From assembly GCF_017874595.1 (NCBI RefSeq), contig NZ_JAGILA010000001.1, positions 1,178,001 through 1,242,000 of the forward strand: a stretch of 64,000 nucleotides of DNA, given 5' to 3'. A program made the position numbers and the translations under genes. The notes below the pieces were generated by a model. It searched no databases. It saw only the letters and a program-made list of their open reading frames with translations, and was not told the DNA's origin. The stretch is from Sinorhizobium kostiense. Its GTDB lineage: Bacteria; Pseudomonadota; Alphaproteobacteria; Rhizobiales; Rhizobiaceae. The first letter of the stretch is position 1. Each line of letters begins with the position of its first letter. Shown piece by piece: positions 25,623 through 34,804 of the stretch.

Positions 25623-26873
25623 ATGAAAGTCATCGTTCTCGGCGCCGGCGTGATCGGCGTGACCAGCGCCTACCAGCTTGCCAAAGCCGGACACGAGGTC
25701 ACAGTCGTCGACCGCCAGGAAGGCGCGGCCCTGGAAACGAGCTTCGCCAATGCAGGCGAAGTCTCATTCGGTTATTGCTCGCCCTGGGCGGCCCCGGGCA
25801 TCCCGGTGAAGGCGCTGAAATGGCTTTTGATGCAGCACGCGCCGTTGATCCTGCGCCCCAAGCTCGACCGCGCGATGCTCACCTGGATGCTCCAGATGCT
25901 GAGAAACTGCACGGCCGAGCGCTACGCGATCAACAAGAGCCGGATGCTGCGACTGGCCGATTACAGCCGGACATCTCTCGCCGAAGTGCGGGCTGAAACC
26001 GGCATCGGCTACGACGAGCGAATGCAGGGCACGCTCCAGCTCTTCCGGACGCAGCAGCAACTCGACGCCTCTGCCAAGGACGTCAAGGCGCTGGCAGCCG
26101 ATGGGGTGCCGTACGAGGTGCTTGACCGTGACGGCTGCATCCGGGCCGAGCCCGCGCTACAGCATGTCCGCGAAAAAATCGTCGGCGGGCTGCTGACGCC
26201 GAACGACGAGACCGGTGACTGCTTCAAGTTCACCAACGCCCTCGCCGCGAAGGCGGCAGAGCTTGGCGTCCGCTTCGCCCACGGTACCAACATCAAGAGC
26301 CTGGGCAAGGAGGGCGGGCGGATTGTCGGGGTCGCCACCGATCGTGGGTGGCTGAGCGCGGATGCTGTCGTCGTGGCGCTCGGCAGCTATTCACCGCTCC
26401 TCCTGAAGCCGCTCGGTATCAAGCTGCCGGTCTATCCCGTCAAAGGCTATTCGTTGACGATCCCCATCACCGACGCATCCCGCGCACCGGAATCGACCGT
26501 GATGGATGAAACCTACAAGATTGCGATCACCAGGCTCGGTGACCGGATTCGGGTCGGCGGCATGGCGGAGATTTCCGGCTACACCAATGACCTCTGCAGT
26601 GCGCGTCGCCACACGCTCGAGCATTCTGTCACCGACCTGTTCCCGGGCGGCGACTTGCGCGAGGCGTCATTCTGGTCCGGCCTGAGGCCGATGACGCCGG
26701 ATGGAACGCCGGTGATCGGACCGACCAACGTTGCAGGCCTTTTCCTGAATACTGGCCACGGCACGCTTGGCTGGACCATGAGCTGCGGTTCGGCGCGGCT
26801 CATCAGCGATCTGGTGAGCGGCCGGAAGCCGGAAATCGATGCGGCCGATCTGGCGATCGTCCGCTACAGCTGA
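25623..26873 (+). CDS. dadA: D-amino acid dehydrogenase small subunit
   Basis: A 416-residue FAD flavoenzyme that oxidises D-alanine and other D-amino acids to 2-oxo acids, passing electrons to the respiratory chain at the inner membrane. The FAD-binding motif [20 protein letters not shown] starts at residue 4, [20 protein letters not shown] is the DadA hallmark, and the C-terminal [17 protein letters not shown] block binds the isoalloxazine. Starts 21 bases after alr with GAGGAAACC as ribosome site. Confidence 0.93.
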   Translation: MKVIVLGAGVIGVTSAYQLAKAGHEVTVVDRQEGAALETSFANAGEVSFGYCSPWAAPGIPVKALKWLLMQHAPLILRPKLDRAMLTWMLQMLRNCTAERYAINKSRMLRLADYSRTSLAEVRAETGIGYDERMQGTLQLFRTQQQLDASAKDVKALAADGVPYEVLDRDGCIRAEPALQHVREKIVGGLLTPNDETGDCFKFTNALAAKAAELGVRFAHGTNIKSLGKEGGRIVGVATDRGWLSADAVVVALGSYSPLLLKPLGIKLPVYPVKGYSLTIPITDASRAPESTVMDETYKIAITRLGDRIRVGGMAEISGYTNDLCSARRHTLEHSVTDLFPGGDLREASFWSGLRPMTPDGTPVIGPTNVAGLFLNTGHGTLGWTMSCGSARLISDLVSGRKPEIDAADLAIVRYS

Positions 26874-26899
26874 TCCAAAAACCAAGTTCGGAGGAATCT

Positions 26900-27280
26900 A
26901 TGATCGACGCGATTGCAACCGCTGAAGCACCGGGCGCCATTGGCCCGTTTTCGCAGGCAATAAAGGCAGGTGATCTGCTCTTCGTCTCGGGTCAGCTTCC
27001 TATCGACCCGGCGACCGGGGAGCTCGTTTCCAACGATCCGGTGGAGCAGGCGAGGCAATGCCTGAAGAACATCGCCGCGATCGCCCAAGCAGCAGGTTCC
27101 GGTATTGAGAGGGCCGTCAAGACGACGGTGCTGCTGACTGATCTTTCCAAGTTCGCTGACATCAACAATGAGTATGCGACATTCTTCCAGAAGCCCTATC
27201 CGGCACGTGCCTGTTACGAGGTGAGTGCGCTGCCGAAGGGGGCGCAAGTGGAAATCGAAGCCGTGATCGCGCTGGCATAG
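26900..27280 (+). CDS. ridA: RidA family reactive-intermediate deaminase
   Basis: A 126-residue YjgF/YER057c/UK114 protein. It hydrolyses 2-imino acids released by flavin amino-acid oxidases. The conserved blocks APGAIGPFSQAIKAGDLLFV and RACYEVSALPKGAQVEIEAV (with the catalytic arginine) are intact. It follows dadA by 26 bases with CGGAGGAATCT before the ATG; DadA produces 2-iminopropanoate, so RidA here removes its direct product. Confidence 0.92.
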   Translation: MIDAIATAEAPGAIGPFSQAIKAGDLLFVSGQLPIDPATGELVSNDPVEQARQCLKNIAAIAQAAGSGIERAVKTTVLLTDLSKFADINNEYATFFQKPYPARACYEVSALPKGAQVEIEAVIALA

Positions 27281-27299
27281 GGGCGGCAAGCCAGCGCCT

Positions 27300-27337
27300 G
27301 GGGCGGCGCCCGACCACTGAGGGTGGCGCGCCGCCCC
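27300..27337 (+). terminator. Terminator-like hairpin after ridA
   Basis: A perfect 10-bp GC stem (27300-27309 with 27328-27337) and an 18-base loop that can pair further, 20 bases after the ridA stop. No T-run follows, so it may depend on Rho or protect the message end. Confidence 0.5.
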
Positions 27338-27672
27338 TGTCCAGACGGAATGAAACTCGACGCGCGGTTTTCCCCGGCCGGACAGAAGTGACGGGCAGCC
27401 GTCGCCTCAAGGGTGGATAGCCGCAATTCACCGAGCCGTTTCTGATGACGGCTCGACACCTCCTTAGGCCGTCAACACATCTCACATTCCAGGACTGGCA
27501 ACACAATCACGATGCGATCATGCCGCTCCCCGGCTGATGCCGCAGCAAATGCGGACATTTGACGCCGGGTGTCGCCTCATTCAAGGTGCGACGGAGCCAC
27601 TTCCGGTAGTGAACCGCCGCTTGAACAATTGTAGAGATTGACTCAGGAGCGAATGCACGTATTCTAACCAAA
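27338..27672. other. Non-coding stretch between ridA and the GntR gene
   Basis: About 335 bases without a credible gene. A minus-strand frame at about 27510-27620 gives readable text (HYRKWLRRTLNEATPG) but has no start or family I recognise. The promoter of the following GntR-TRAP operon should lie at the right end (TTGACTCAGGAGCG... to the operator at 27674). Confidence 0.5.
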
Positions 27673-27673
27673 T

Positions 27674-27684
27674 TGGTATGACCA
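27674..27684. promoter_or_regulatory. GntR/FadR-type operator TGGT-ATG-ACCA
   Basis: The dyad TGGT-N3-ACCA (embedded in AATTGGTATGACCACC) matches the operator form of FadR/UxuR/ExuR-type regulators. It lies 48-58 bases upstream of the start chosen for the adjacent GntR gene, as expected for autoregulation of the GntR-TRAP-dehydrogenase operon. Confidence 0.65.
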
Positions 27685-27731
27685 CCTGGCCACCTGGGCG
27701 GCCTAAACCACAGGTCGCTTTGGAGAAGATG

Positions 27732-28475
27732 ATGTTCTCTGCCGTGGAATCGCGCCGCCTCTATCGTCAGGTCGCGGACCAGATGCGGGACCTGATCGTG
27801 CGGGGCGAACTGGCTCCCGGCTCCCGACTTCCCGCCGAGCGCGATCTGGCACAGAAGTTTGGTGTTTCCCGGCCGACGATCCGCGAGGCATTGATCGTGC
27901 TGGAGGTCGAAGGCTTCATCGACATCCGCATGGGATCCGGCATCTACATCACGGCGCGCAAGGTGCCCGCGTCCGACGAGCCGCCAGAGGATTTCGAAGG
28001 TCCGTTCGAATTGCTGAGGGCAAGGGCGGTCGTAGAGTGCGCGATTGCCGAGGAGGCCGCCCGGCTGGCGCGTCCCGAGCATATCGCCATTCTCGACGAC
28101 AATCTGGCGCGAATGGCGGCGTCGATCGAGGATCGCCGTATGGCGCTGTCGATCGACCGCGAATTTCATGTCCTCGTTGCGAGCATCATCGCCAATCAGA
28201 CGCTGAACCGCTTTGTCGGCAGTATCCACGATATGCGCATGACGCCCTATTTCGAGAAACTCGCCAGCTATTTCGAGAACACGGAGACATGGCGCGCGGC
28301 AATGGAAGAGCATCGTGTGATCCGTGACGCGATCGCCGCCGGCGATCCGGCGGCTGCACGTGCCGCGATGCGGGCGCATCTCGACCAGTCGCAACTTCGC
28401 CTGTCGGCAAGTTTCGGGGAGGAAACGACCGACAGCACGATGCACGCCGCCTGGAGGCGTGCCGGGGGAAAATAG
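27732..28475 (+). CDS. GntR/FadR-family (FCD) regulator of the TRAP operon
   Basis: A 247-residue regulator with an N-terminal winged helix (RLYRQVADQMRDLIVRGELA, then LAQKFGVSRPTIREALIVLE) and a C-terminal FCD domain containing the metal/ligand-binding histidines of DREFHVLVASI and EEHRVIRDAI. This is the UxuR/ExuR-like branch that senses sugar acids. An ATG at 27678 lies inside the operator; ATG 27732 (or 27729) after GGAG fits better. The TRAP binding-protein gene follows 37 bases later, and an L-idonate dehydrogenase gene ends the operon. Confidence 0.87.
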   Translation: MFSAVESRRLYRQVADQMRDLIVRGELAPGSRLPAERDLAQKFGVSRPTIREALIVLEVEGFIDIRMGSGIYITARKVPASDEPPEDFEGPFELLRARAVVECAIAEEAARLARPEHIAILDDNLARMAASIEDRRMALSIDREFHVLVASIIANQTLNRFVGSIHDMRMTPYFEKLASYFENTETWRAAMEEHRVIRDAIAAGDPAAARAAMRAHLDQSQLRLSASFGEETTDSTMHAAWRRAGGK

Positions 28476-28512
28476 CATCGCCGCAAGATCTCACTTTGGG
28501 AGGAGAATGAAG

Positions 28513-29487
28513 ATGAGGTTCAGACTGCTTACTCTACTGGGTGCGACTGCCACCATCCTCGCTTCGGCCATCACCGCTGAAGCCCAGACGGCGCTCAAGT
28601 GGGCTCATGTCTATGAGACTTCCGAGCCGTTCCACACAGAATCCGTCTGGGCCGCCGAAGAGATCGGCAAGCGCACCGAGGGACGCTACAAGATCGACGT
28701 CTTTCCTGCGTCGCAGCTCGGCAAGGAGGCCGATATCAACCAGGGCTTGAAGCTCGGCACGGTCGACATCATCATCTCCGGCTCGAGCTTTGCCGCGCGC
28801 GAATATGCGCCGATTGGCGTCACCTATTTTCCCTACACCTTTCGCGACCCCGCCCATCTGATCGCCTATACCAAAAGCGACGTCTTCAAGAATCTCGCCA
28901 AGGGCTACGAGGAGGCGTCCGGCAATCACATCACCGCCGTCACCTATTACGGCACCCGCCACACCACGTCGAACAGACCCATTTCCAAATGCGCCGACAT
29001 GCAGGGCCTGAAGATGCGGGTCCCGGACGTTCCGGCCTATCTGGCGATGCCACGGGCCTGCGGTGCGAACACGACGCCAATCGCCTTCGCGGAGGTCTAT
29101 CTTGCCCTGCAGAACGGCACGGTCGAGGCGCAGGAAAACCCGCTGACAACGATCGAGGCGAAGAAGTTCTTCGAAGTCCAGAAGCACATCGTGTTGACGG
29201 GGCATATCGTCGACCACCTGAACACGGTCGTGTCGAAATCGCTTTGGTCGCAGCTCTCCGATGCGGATAAGCAGATCTTCACCGAGGTGATGCAGCAGGC
29301 CGCCGAGCGCGCCACCAAGACCATCGAAGAGCGTGAAAAGGCCCTCGTTGCGACCTTCAAGGAGCGCGGCCTTGAGGTGACCGAAGTCGACAAGGCTGAC
29401 TTCGAGTCGAACGTGATGGAAAAGGTGGCGCTCGAGGATTTTGGCTACCGGAAGGAGGACTGGGAGGCCATCCGCGCCGTCAAGTGA
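28513..29487 (+). CDS. TRAP transporter periplasmic binding protein (DctP family)
   Basis: A 324-residue binding protein with a Sec signal peptide (cleavage near AEAQT, residue 24). Mature motifs: ALKWAHVYETSEPFHTESVW, TEGRYKIDVFPASQLGKEAD and GLKMRVPDVPAYLAMPRACG, the last containing the arginine that binds the ligand carboxylate in nearly all DctP proteins. ATG 28513 is chosen because GGAGGAG lies 7 bases upstream; ATG 28507 is two codons longer. The GntR type and the idonate-type dehydrogenase downstream suggest an aldonate or uronate as ligand. Confidence 0.88.
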   Translation: MRFRLLTLLGATATILASAITAEAQTALKWAHVYETSEPFHTESVWAAEEIGKRTEGRYKIDVFPASQLGKEADINQGLKLGTVDIIISGSSFAAREYAPIGVTYFPYTFRDPAHLIAYTKSDVFKNLAKGYEEASGNHITAVTYYGTRHTTSNRPISKCADMQGLKMRVPDVPAYLAMPRACGANTTPIAFAEVYLALQNGTVEAQENPLTTIEAKKFFEVQKHIVLTGHIVDHLNTVVSKSLWSQLSDADKQIFTEVMQQAAERATKTIEEREKALVATFKERGLEVTEVDKADFESNVMEKVALEDFGYRKEDWEAIRAVK

Positions 29488-29496
29488 ACCATAGAT

Positions 29497-29524
29497 TGCC
29501 GGCCGCAAGCTGAGGCGGCCGGCA
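29497..29524 (+). terminator. Hairpin between TRAP binding-protein gene and dctQ
   Basis: Perfect 10-bp stem (TGCCGGCCGC with GCGGCCGGCA; 29497-29506 and 29515-29524) and an 8-base loop, 10 bases after the binding-protein stop. Same position as in the other transporter operons of this window. Confidence 0.7.
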
Positions 29525-29553
29525 TTCCGCCACTCTTTGCCGGATGATCGCTG

Positions 29554-30126
29554 ATGTCACAGGAAGTCCATTTGCAAGTGACGCCGGAGGAAATCGCCCA
29601 GTCCTTCGACGAGGCCCCGCCCGCCGCGGATGTTTCAAGCTATGCCGTCGAGGATTGGGTCACGCTCGCTGTTTTCTGGGTGATGACGGGCTGTGTGTTT
29701 CTGCAATTCTTCACCCGTTATGTCCTCAATGATTCCTACGCCTGGACGGAGGAGATCGCCACGAATTGCCTGATCGGCGTGGTGTTCCTTGGCTCCGTCA
29801 TGTGCGTGCGCGTCTCGCGGCACATCCAGGTCGATGTGCTCTATCATTACCTGCCTCGTCCCGTCGCTCGCGGCATGGCGACTTTCGTAGATCTCGTGCG
29901 CATCGGCTTCTTCGCCTATGCCTGCTGGCTGATGTGGCGTTACGTCGAGATCGTTGCCCACGAGCGCATGGTCACCGTCGACCTGCCGCGCAACATCGTC
30001 TTCTACAGCGTCATGGCCGGCTTCGTGCTGATGCTGATTCGCTCCATACAGGTCTTTATCGGCAATCAACGCCGCGGCTACTCGGTTCTCGAAAGGCCCG
30101 AGGAATTCCATAAGGTCGAGGGCTGA
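29554..30126 (+). CDS. TRAP transporter small permease (DctQ)
   Basis: A 190-residue membrane protein with four hydrophobic segments beginning at about residue 35 after a hydrophilic, acidic N-terminal tail. RYVLNDSYAWTEEIATNCLI and VSRHIQVDVLYHYLP are the typical DctQ blocks. The ribosome site is weak. The large permease starts 3 bases after its stop, so the two are co-translated. Confidence 0.88.
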   Translation: MSQEVHLQVTPEEIAQSFDEAPPAADVSSYAVEDWVTLAVFWVMTGCVFLQFFTRYVLNDSYAWTEEIATNCLIGVVFLGSVMCVRVSRHIQVDVLYHYLPRPVARGMATFVDLVRIGFFAYACWLMWRYVEIVAHERMVTVDLPRNIVFYSVMAGFVLMLIRSIQVFIGNQRRGYSVLERPEEFHKVEG

Positions 30127-30129
30127 TCC

Positions 30130-31536
30130 ATGCTTCTGCTTGTCGGTTCCTTTCTGCTTCTGATGCTGATCGGCGTGCCCGTCGCCATCTCCATGGCCGT
30201 GGCGTCGGTGCTCTATCTCCTCTTCTACAATGTCGCGCCCGATATCATCGCGGCGCAGCGGATGATTGCAGGCGTCGAGAGCTTTCCACTGCTTGCGGTG
30301 CCCTTCTTCATTCTCGCCGGCAACCTGATGAACTCCGCCGGCGTTACCGGCCGCATCTATTCCTTCGCCGTCGCGCTGGTCGGCTGGATGAAGGGAGGGC
30401 TCGCGCAGGTGAACATCATCGGTTCGGTGATCTTTTCCGGAATGTCGGGCACGGCACTGGCGGATGCCGCCGGCATCGGCACGATCGAGATCAAGGCGAT
30501 GAAGGATCACGGCTATCCCGTGGACGCCGCGGTCGGCGTCACTGCCGCCTCGGCAACGCTAGGACCCATCTTCCCGCCGTCGCTACCGTTCGTCATCTAC
30601 GGCATGATGGCGAATGTTTCGATCGGCGCGCTGTTCATGGCGGGGATCGTGCCGGGCGTGGTGATGACCCTGCTGATGATGCTGACGGTCGCCATCTTTG
30701 CCTATCGGCGCGGCTGGGGCTCCGACACGCCGTTCGAGATCAGGCGCCTGTTATCGGCTTCTCTCGAGGTGGTCGTCGTTCTGTCCGTGCCACTCGTCAT
30801 CTACCTGTTGATGTCCGCCGGCCTCTCGATGAACGTCGCGGTCGGCCTTGCTCTCGTCGCGCTTCTCGCGCTCGACTGGTATTTCGACTTTTCCGCGGTC
30901 ATGGCGCTGATGACCCCGGTCATCCTGATTGGCGGCATGACGATGGGCTGGTTCACGCCGACAGAAGCCGCGGTCGCCGCGGTTCTCTGGTCGCTGTTTC
31001 TCGGGCTCGTGCGCTACCGGAGCATGACTATGTCGACGCTCGCTCGGGCGACCTTCGATACGATCGAGACGACCGCTTCGGTGCTGTTTATCGTCACTGC
31101 CGCTTCTATTTTCGCCTGGTTGCTGACGGTGAGCCAGGCCGCGCAGATGCTCTCAGGCGCGATCCTGACGATCACCGACAATAAGTGGGTCTTTCTGATC
31201 CTGGTGAACCTGCTGATGCTCTTCGTGGGCTGCTTCCTGGATACGATCGCCGCCATCACTATACTCGTGCCGATCCTGTTGCCGCTGGTCACGCAGTTCG
31301 GCATCGATCCGGTGCATTTCGGCCTGATCATGACCTTGAACCTGATGATCGGCCTGCTGCACCCGCCGCTCGGCATGGTCCTCTTCGTACTCTCGCGCGT
31401 CGCGAAGCTCTCGGTCGAACGGACGACGATGGCGATCCTGCCCTGGCTGCTGCCCCTCTTCATCGCCCTGCTGCTGATCACGTTCGTTCCGGCGGTGACG
31501 CTTTGGCTGCCGGGTGTCGTCGGGCTCATCCGCTGA
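30130..31536 (+). CDS. TRAP transporter large permease (DctM)
   Basis: A 468-residue permease with about 12-13 hydrophobic segments and the DctM blocks LLAVPFFILAGNLMNSAGVT, SGTALADAAGIGTIEIKAM and LGPIFPPSLPFVIYG. It has an insertion of about 40 residues in the middle compared with the shortest members. It is tightly coupled to dctQ and followed after 14 bases by the dehydrogenase gene. Confidence 0.9.
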   Translation: MLLLVGSFLLLMLIGVPVAISMAVASVLYLLFYNVAPDIIAAQRMIAGVESFPLLAVPFFILAGNLMNSAGVTGRIYSFAVALVGWMKGGLAQVNIIGSVIFSGMSGTALADAAGIGTIEIKAMKDHGYPVDAAVGVTAASATLGPIFPPSLPFVIYGMMANVSIGALFMAGIVPGVVMTLLMMLTVAIFAYRRGWGSDTPFEIRRLLSASLEVVVVLSVPLVIYLLMSAGLSMNVAVGLALVALLALDWYFDFSAVMALMTPVILIGGMTMGWFTPTEAAVAAVLWSLFLGLVRYRSMTMSTLARATFDTIETTASVLFIVTAASIFAWLLTVSQAAQMLSGAILTITDNKWVFLILVNLLMLFVGCFLDTIAAITILVPILLPLVTQFGIDPVHFGLIMTLNLMIGLLHPPLGMVLFVLSRVAKLSVERTTMAILPWLLPLFIALLLITFVPAVTLWLPGVVGLIR

Positions 31537-31550
31537 CGGGGAGAGCGATC

Positions 31551-32588
31551 ATGCGCACGCGTCTGGCGCGGCTCCATGGCCCTGGCGACCTCCGGCTGGA
31601 GGTCGCCGACATTGGCGAGCCAGGGGAGGGCGAGGTGCTGCTCAAGATGGCAGCGGCTGGCATCTGCGGTTCCGATCTACATTATTATCTGGACGGCGGC
31701 TTCGGGCCTGTACGGGTGCGCGAGCCGATCATTCCCGGCCATGAGGGATCCGGATATGTCGCAGCGCTCGGCGCCAACGTATCGGGGATTGCGGTCGGCG
31801 CATTGGTGTCGGTCAATCCGAGCCAGCCTTGCGGGGAATGCCGGTTCTGCCGCGAGGGCGCGGCCATCCACTGCCTCAATATGCGCTTCATGGGCAGTGC
31901 CATGCGCCTGCCTCATACGCAGGGGATGTTTCGCGATTGGCTGGTCGTCCCGGCCAGCCAATGCTTTCCAGCGGGTACCCTGGTCAGTGCCGGAGAAGCT
32001 GCCTGCGCCGAACCCCTGGCAGTCTGCCTCCACGCCGTTGCGCAAGCCAGCGATCTCAACGGCAAGCATGTCCTCGTCACCGGCGCAGGACCGATCGGCG
32101 CGCTGGTGGTTTCCGCCGCCCGCCATGCGGGCGCCGGGACGATCGTCGTCTCCGATCTCGCCGATGCGGCGCTCGAGCGCGCAATCGCAATGGGCGCGAC
32201 GAAAGCGCTCAATGTTCGGCGTGATCCGATGGCGCTCGCTCCCTTCGAAGCTGAGAAAGGCCAGTTCGATCTGGCCTTCGAGTGCTCCGCGGCGGGACCG
32301 GCGCTCAGGAGTGCGATCGCTGCGGTTAGGCCGCGTGGCCAGATCGTGCAGGTCGGGGTGACGGGGGATATCACGCTCCCACTCAATGCTCTGGTCGGCA
32401 AGGAATTGCGACTCGTCGGATCGCAGCGCTTCGACACCGAATTCGCCCGCGCCGTTGAGCTCATCGCCACGCGCCGAATCGACGTCCGGCCGATAATTTC
32501 TCATGAATTTTCAATTGAGCAGGCGATCGCGGCCTTCGAGCAGGCAGGCGATCGGTCGTCGGCCTGCAAGGTGCAACTGAGTTTTTAA
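31551..32588 (+). CDS. idnD: L-idonate 5-dehydrogenase-like zinc alcohol dehydrogenase
   Basis: A 345-residue medium-chain dehydrogenase. Catalytic-zinc ligands are in AAGICGSDLHYY and PGHEGSGYV; the four structural-zinc cysteines are in QPCGECRFCREGAAIHC; the NAD(P)-binding motif is VTGAGPIGALVVSAARHAGA. The block LNMRFMGSAMRLPHTQGMFR is typical of IdnD. The frame is open upstream into dctM, but ATG 31551 starts the domain correctly. A paralogue with the same motifs is encoded at 57591-58622. As last gene of the GntR-TRAP operon it probably oxidises the imported sugar acid or alditol. Confidence 0.85.
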   Translation: MRTRLARLHGPGDLRLEVADIGEPGEGEVLLKMAAAGICGSDLHYYLDGGFGPVRVREPIIPGHEGSGYVAALGANVSGIAVGALVSVNPSQPCGECRFCREGAAIHCLNMRFMGSAMRLPHTQGMFRDWLVVPASQCFPAGTLVSAGEAACAEPLAVCLHAVAQASDLNGKHVLVTGAGPIGALVVSAARHAGAGTIVVSDLADAALERAIAMGATKALNVRRDPMALAPFEAEKGQFDLAFECSAAGPALRSAIAAVRPRGQIVQVGVTGDITLPLNALVGKELRLVGSQRFDTEFARAVELIATRRIDVRPIISHEFSIEQAIAAFEQAGDRSSACKVQLSF

Positions 32589-32596
32589 ACGGGTCG

Positions 32597-33922
32597 TCAG
32601 AAGTCGGCGACCTTGCCCCAGGCGGATTTGCCGAAGCGATCCGGATGGTAGGGACGGGGATCGACGATCGGCTCGTCGCCGGTGATGATGTCGGCGATCA
32701 GATGGCCGGCGCCCGGCCCGATGCCGAAGCCATGGCCGCTGAAGCCGGCGGCAAGGATGAAGCCGGGTATGCTCGCAATCTCCCCGATGCCGGGGACACC
32801 GTCGGGAGTGCTGTCGATGTAGCCTGCCCAGGCCGCTGTGATGTGCGTGTTCTTCAAGGCGGGAAGGAGTTCGAGTGCACGCGAGTGGGTAAGCCGTATA
32901 GTGTGTTTGTCCACCGCCGGATCGAGAATCCGCATGCGCTCCATCGGCGTCGGCTGGTCGAGTCGCCAGCGAGCCAAGGTCTCGTGTCCGGAGCAAACGC
33001 CTTCGATGCCGCCAGGTGCTATGCTGCGCCAGCGACGGAGGAACATCGGCAGAAATTGCGGTGCGAAGCGCAACTGCTGCGGCGTGGGGTCGACGCGGCC
33101 GCGGCCGCTGATTGCCAGCGTGTAACCGCCATCGCTGCGACGCGTCACCGAAACGCCTGCCGTATGAAGCGCGTCCGGCAAGCCGGCAGCGCCCGGTGAA
33201 ACAGAAAGGATCGACGAGCGGACCGACGCCTGCGGGAAGCGGACACCGAGCTGGCGGCAGAAGGAGGAGGCCCAGGCGCCGCCGGCGAGCACGGCGGTTT
33301 TCGTGCGGATGGTGCCATGTTCGGTAACGACGGCGGACAGGCACCCGCCTTCCAGTTCGATGCCGCGGGCGGCGCAGGATTGGTGCACCGTGCCGCCGAG
33401 CTTCAGGATCGCACGCGCCACCGCGGGTGCGGCAATTGCCGGATCGGCGGTGCCATCGCTCGGTGAAAAGACGCCGCCCTTCCATGGCTTTCCCGTCGCA
33501 CGGCCGCGCTCGGTCGCCTCGGCGCTATCCAGCATGTGCGTAGTGACGCCGACCGTGCGGGCAAAATCGCGCCACCGCGCCCAGCCTGACAGCTCCTCCT
33601 CGCTGTTGCTCAGATAGAAGAGACCGCAGCGCCGGAAGCCGGTATCTTCGCCGCTCTCTTCCGCGAAGCGTTCCCACAGGTCGAGACTCTTCGTCGCCAT
33701 CGGCAGTTCGCGGGCATCGCGGTTTTGCTGTCTGCACCAGCCCCAATTGCGGCTGGACTGCTCCGCGCCAATGCGACCCTTTTCGACGAGCGCCACCTTC
33801 AATCCGCGGCGGGCAAGATAATAGGCCGTGAAAACGCCGATGATGCCGCCGCCGATCACCACCGCGTCGGCGATCGCGGGCAGGGATGGGGTGGTGTCGA
33901 AGAGTTTCAGCGGTGCGGACAT
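32597..33922 (-). CDS. FAD-dependent amino-acid oxidoreductase (DAO/glycine-oxidase family)
   Basis: A 441-residue flavoprotein. The dinucleotide-binding motif is VVIGGGIIGVFTAYYLARRG (residues about 20-39), then SSRNWGWCRQQNRD, and the C-terminal ILAAGFSGHGFGIGPGAGHL completes the FAD site. It belongs to the same superfamily as DadA, sarcosine oxidase and PuuB; the exact amine or amino-acid substrate is unknown. ATG 33922 has GGAGACAATGCC before it. It is divergent from an Lrp/AsnC regulator, which suggests an amino acid as both inducer and substrate. It converges on idnD. Confidence 0.82.
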   Translation of the reverse strand: MSAPLKLFDTTPSLPAIADAVVIGGGIIGVFTAYYLARRGLKVALVEKGRIGAEQSSRNWGWCRQQNRDARELPMATKSLDLWERFAEESGEDTGFRRCGLFYLSNSEEELSGWARWRDFARTVGVTTHMLDSAEATERGRATGKPWKGGVFSPSDGTADPAIAAPAVARAILKLGGTVHQSCAARGIELEGGCLSAVVTEHGTIRTKTAVLAGGAWASSFCRQLGVRFPQASVRSSILSVSPGAAGLPDALHTAGVSVTRRSDGGYTLAISGRGRVDPTPQQLRFAPQFLPMFLRRWRSIAPGGIEGVCSGHETLARWRLDQPTPMERMRILDPAVDKHTIRLTHSRALELLPALKNTHITAAWAGYIDSTPDGVPGIGEIASIPGFILAAGFSGHGFGIGPGAGHLIADIITGDEPIVDPRPYHPDRFGKSAWGKVADF

Positions 33923-34153
33923 GGCATTGTCTCCATTCTGCGACCAGTCTAGCGCTTTCACATCCAAGGCGTTGCCGGAGATCTGGAGCTTGACGGCAGA
34001 AAATTCTGCTTGTCAGAAAGGCGTGGCGGTTTCTGCTTCGGTGGATTGCGTGAAATGAAATCGACAGGCGCATCCAACATGTTAAGGTCGCTGTCGGGAA
34101 CAGTCTGGCATAACGTGCTGCACCGTTACCCTCTCGGCAAGCGGAGGCACGCG

Positions 34154-34630
34154 ATGAAACTGGACCGGATCGACATAAAAATTCTGTACGAATTGCAGAA
34201 GAATGGCCGCATCACCAATGTGGAGCTTGCCGAACTGGTCAACCTCTCGCCGAGCCCGTGCCTGATGCGGGTGAAAAAGCTGCAGTCCGAGGGTTACATC
34301 GAGGGTTATTCCGCACAGATCAATGTCGGCAAGCTCGGCCAGACGCTGACGGTCTTTACAGAAATCACGCTCAAGAACCACCGCCAGATCGACTTCGCCC
34401 GCTTCCTCGCGGCAATCGACAAGGTCGACCAGGTGATAGAGTGCCATCTGGTCTCGGGCGGCTACGATTATCTATTGAAATTCGTCACCGCCGGCATCGG
34501 TGAGTACCAGACGATCATGGAGCGTCTGACCGACATGGACGTCGGTATTGACAAATACTTCAGTTTCGTCGTCTTGAAGTCGCCGATCGTCAAGGCGCAC
34601 ATGCCGCTTACGAGTTTGTTTCGGGTTTAG
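34154..34630 (+). CDS. Lrp/AsnC-family regulator
   Basis: A 158-residue regulator with helix-turn-helix NVELAELVNLSPSPCLMRVKK and a RAM effector domain containing LVSGGYDYLLKFVT. ATG 34154 has GCGGAGGCACGCG before it and gives the canonical N-terminus MKLDRIDIKILYELQ. It is divergent from the FAD oxidoreductase gene with 231 bases between starts, a typical layout for a local activator of amino-acid catabolism. Confidence 0.88.
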   Translation: MKLDRIDIKILYELQKNGRITNVELAELVNLSPSPCLMRVKKLQSEGYIEGYSAQINVGKLGQTLTVFTEITLKNHRQIDFARFLAAIDKVDQVIECHLVSGGYDYLLKFVTAGIGEYQTIMERLTDMDVGIDKYFSFVVLKSPIVKAHMPLTSLFRV

Positions 34631-34804
34631 GCCGCGGTGATGATTTAAGAATTGGGAACGCCTACGATCGGATCGCCTAGCGGCAGCGCATTGAGGGCTT
34701 CTTCCACAAACATGTTGCTAAAGGCGCTCGCAAAATGACTTTTTTGCCAGCGCTTTTACAGCAGAGTTAATTCGCAGGACCGGCATGAAACGGTCAGGTA
34801 CTCC

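Noticed and set aside
27507-27640. Readable minus-strand text (HYRKWLRRTLNEATPG) before the GntR gene, possibly a gene relic
   Set aside because: No start signal or family match that I can name; the continuation lies antisense to the GntR gene.
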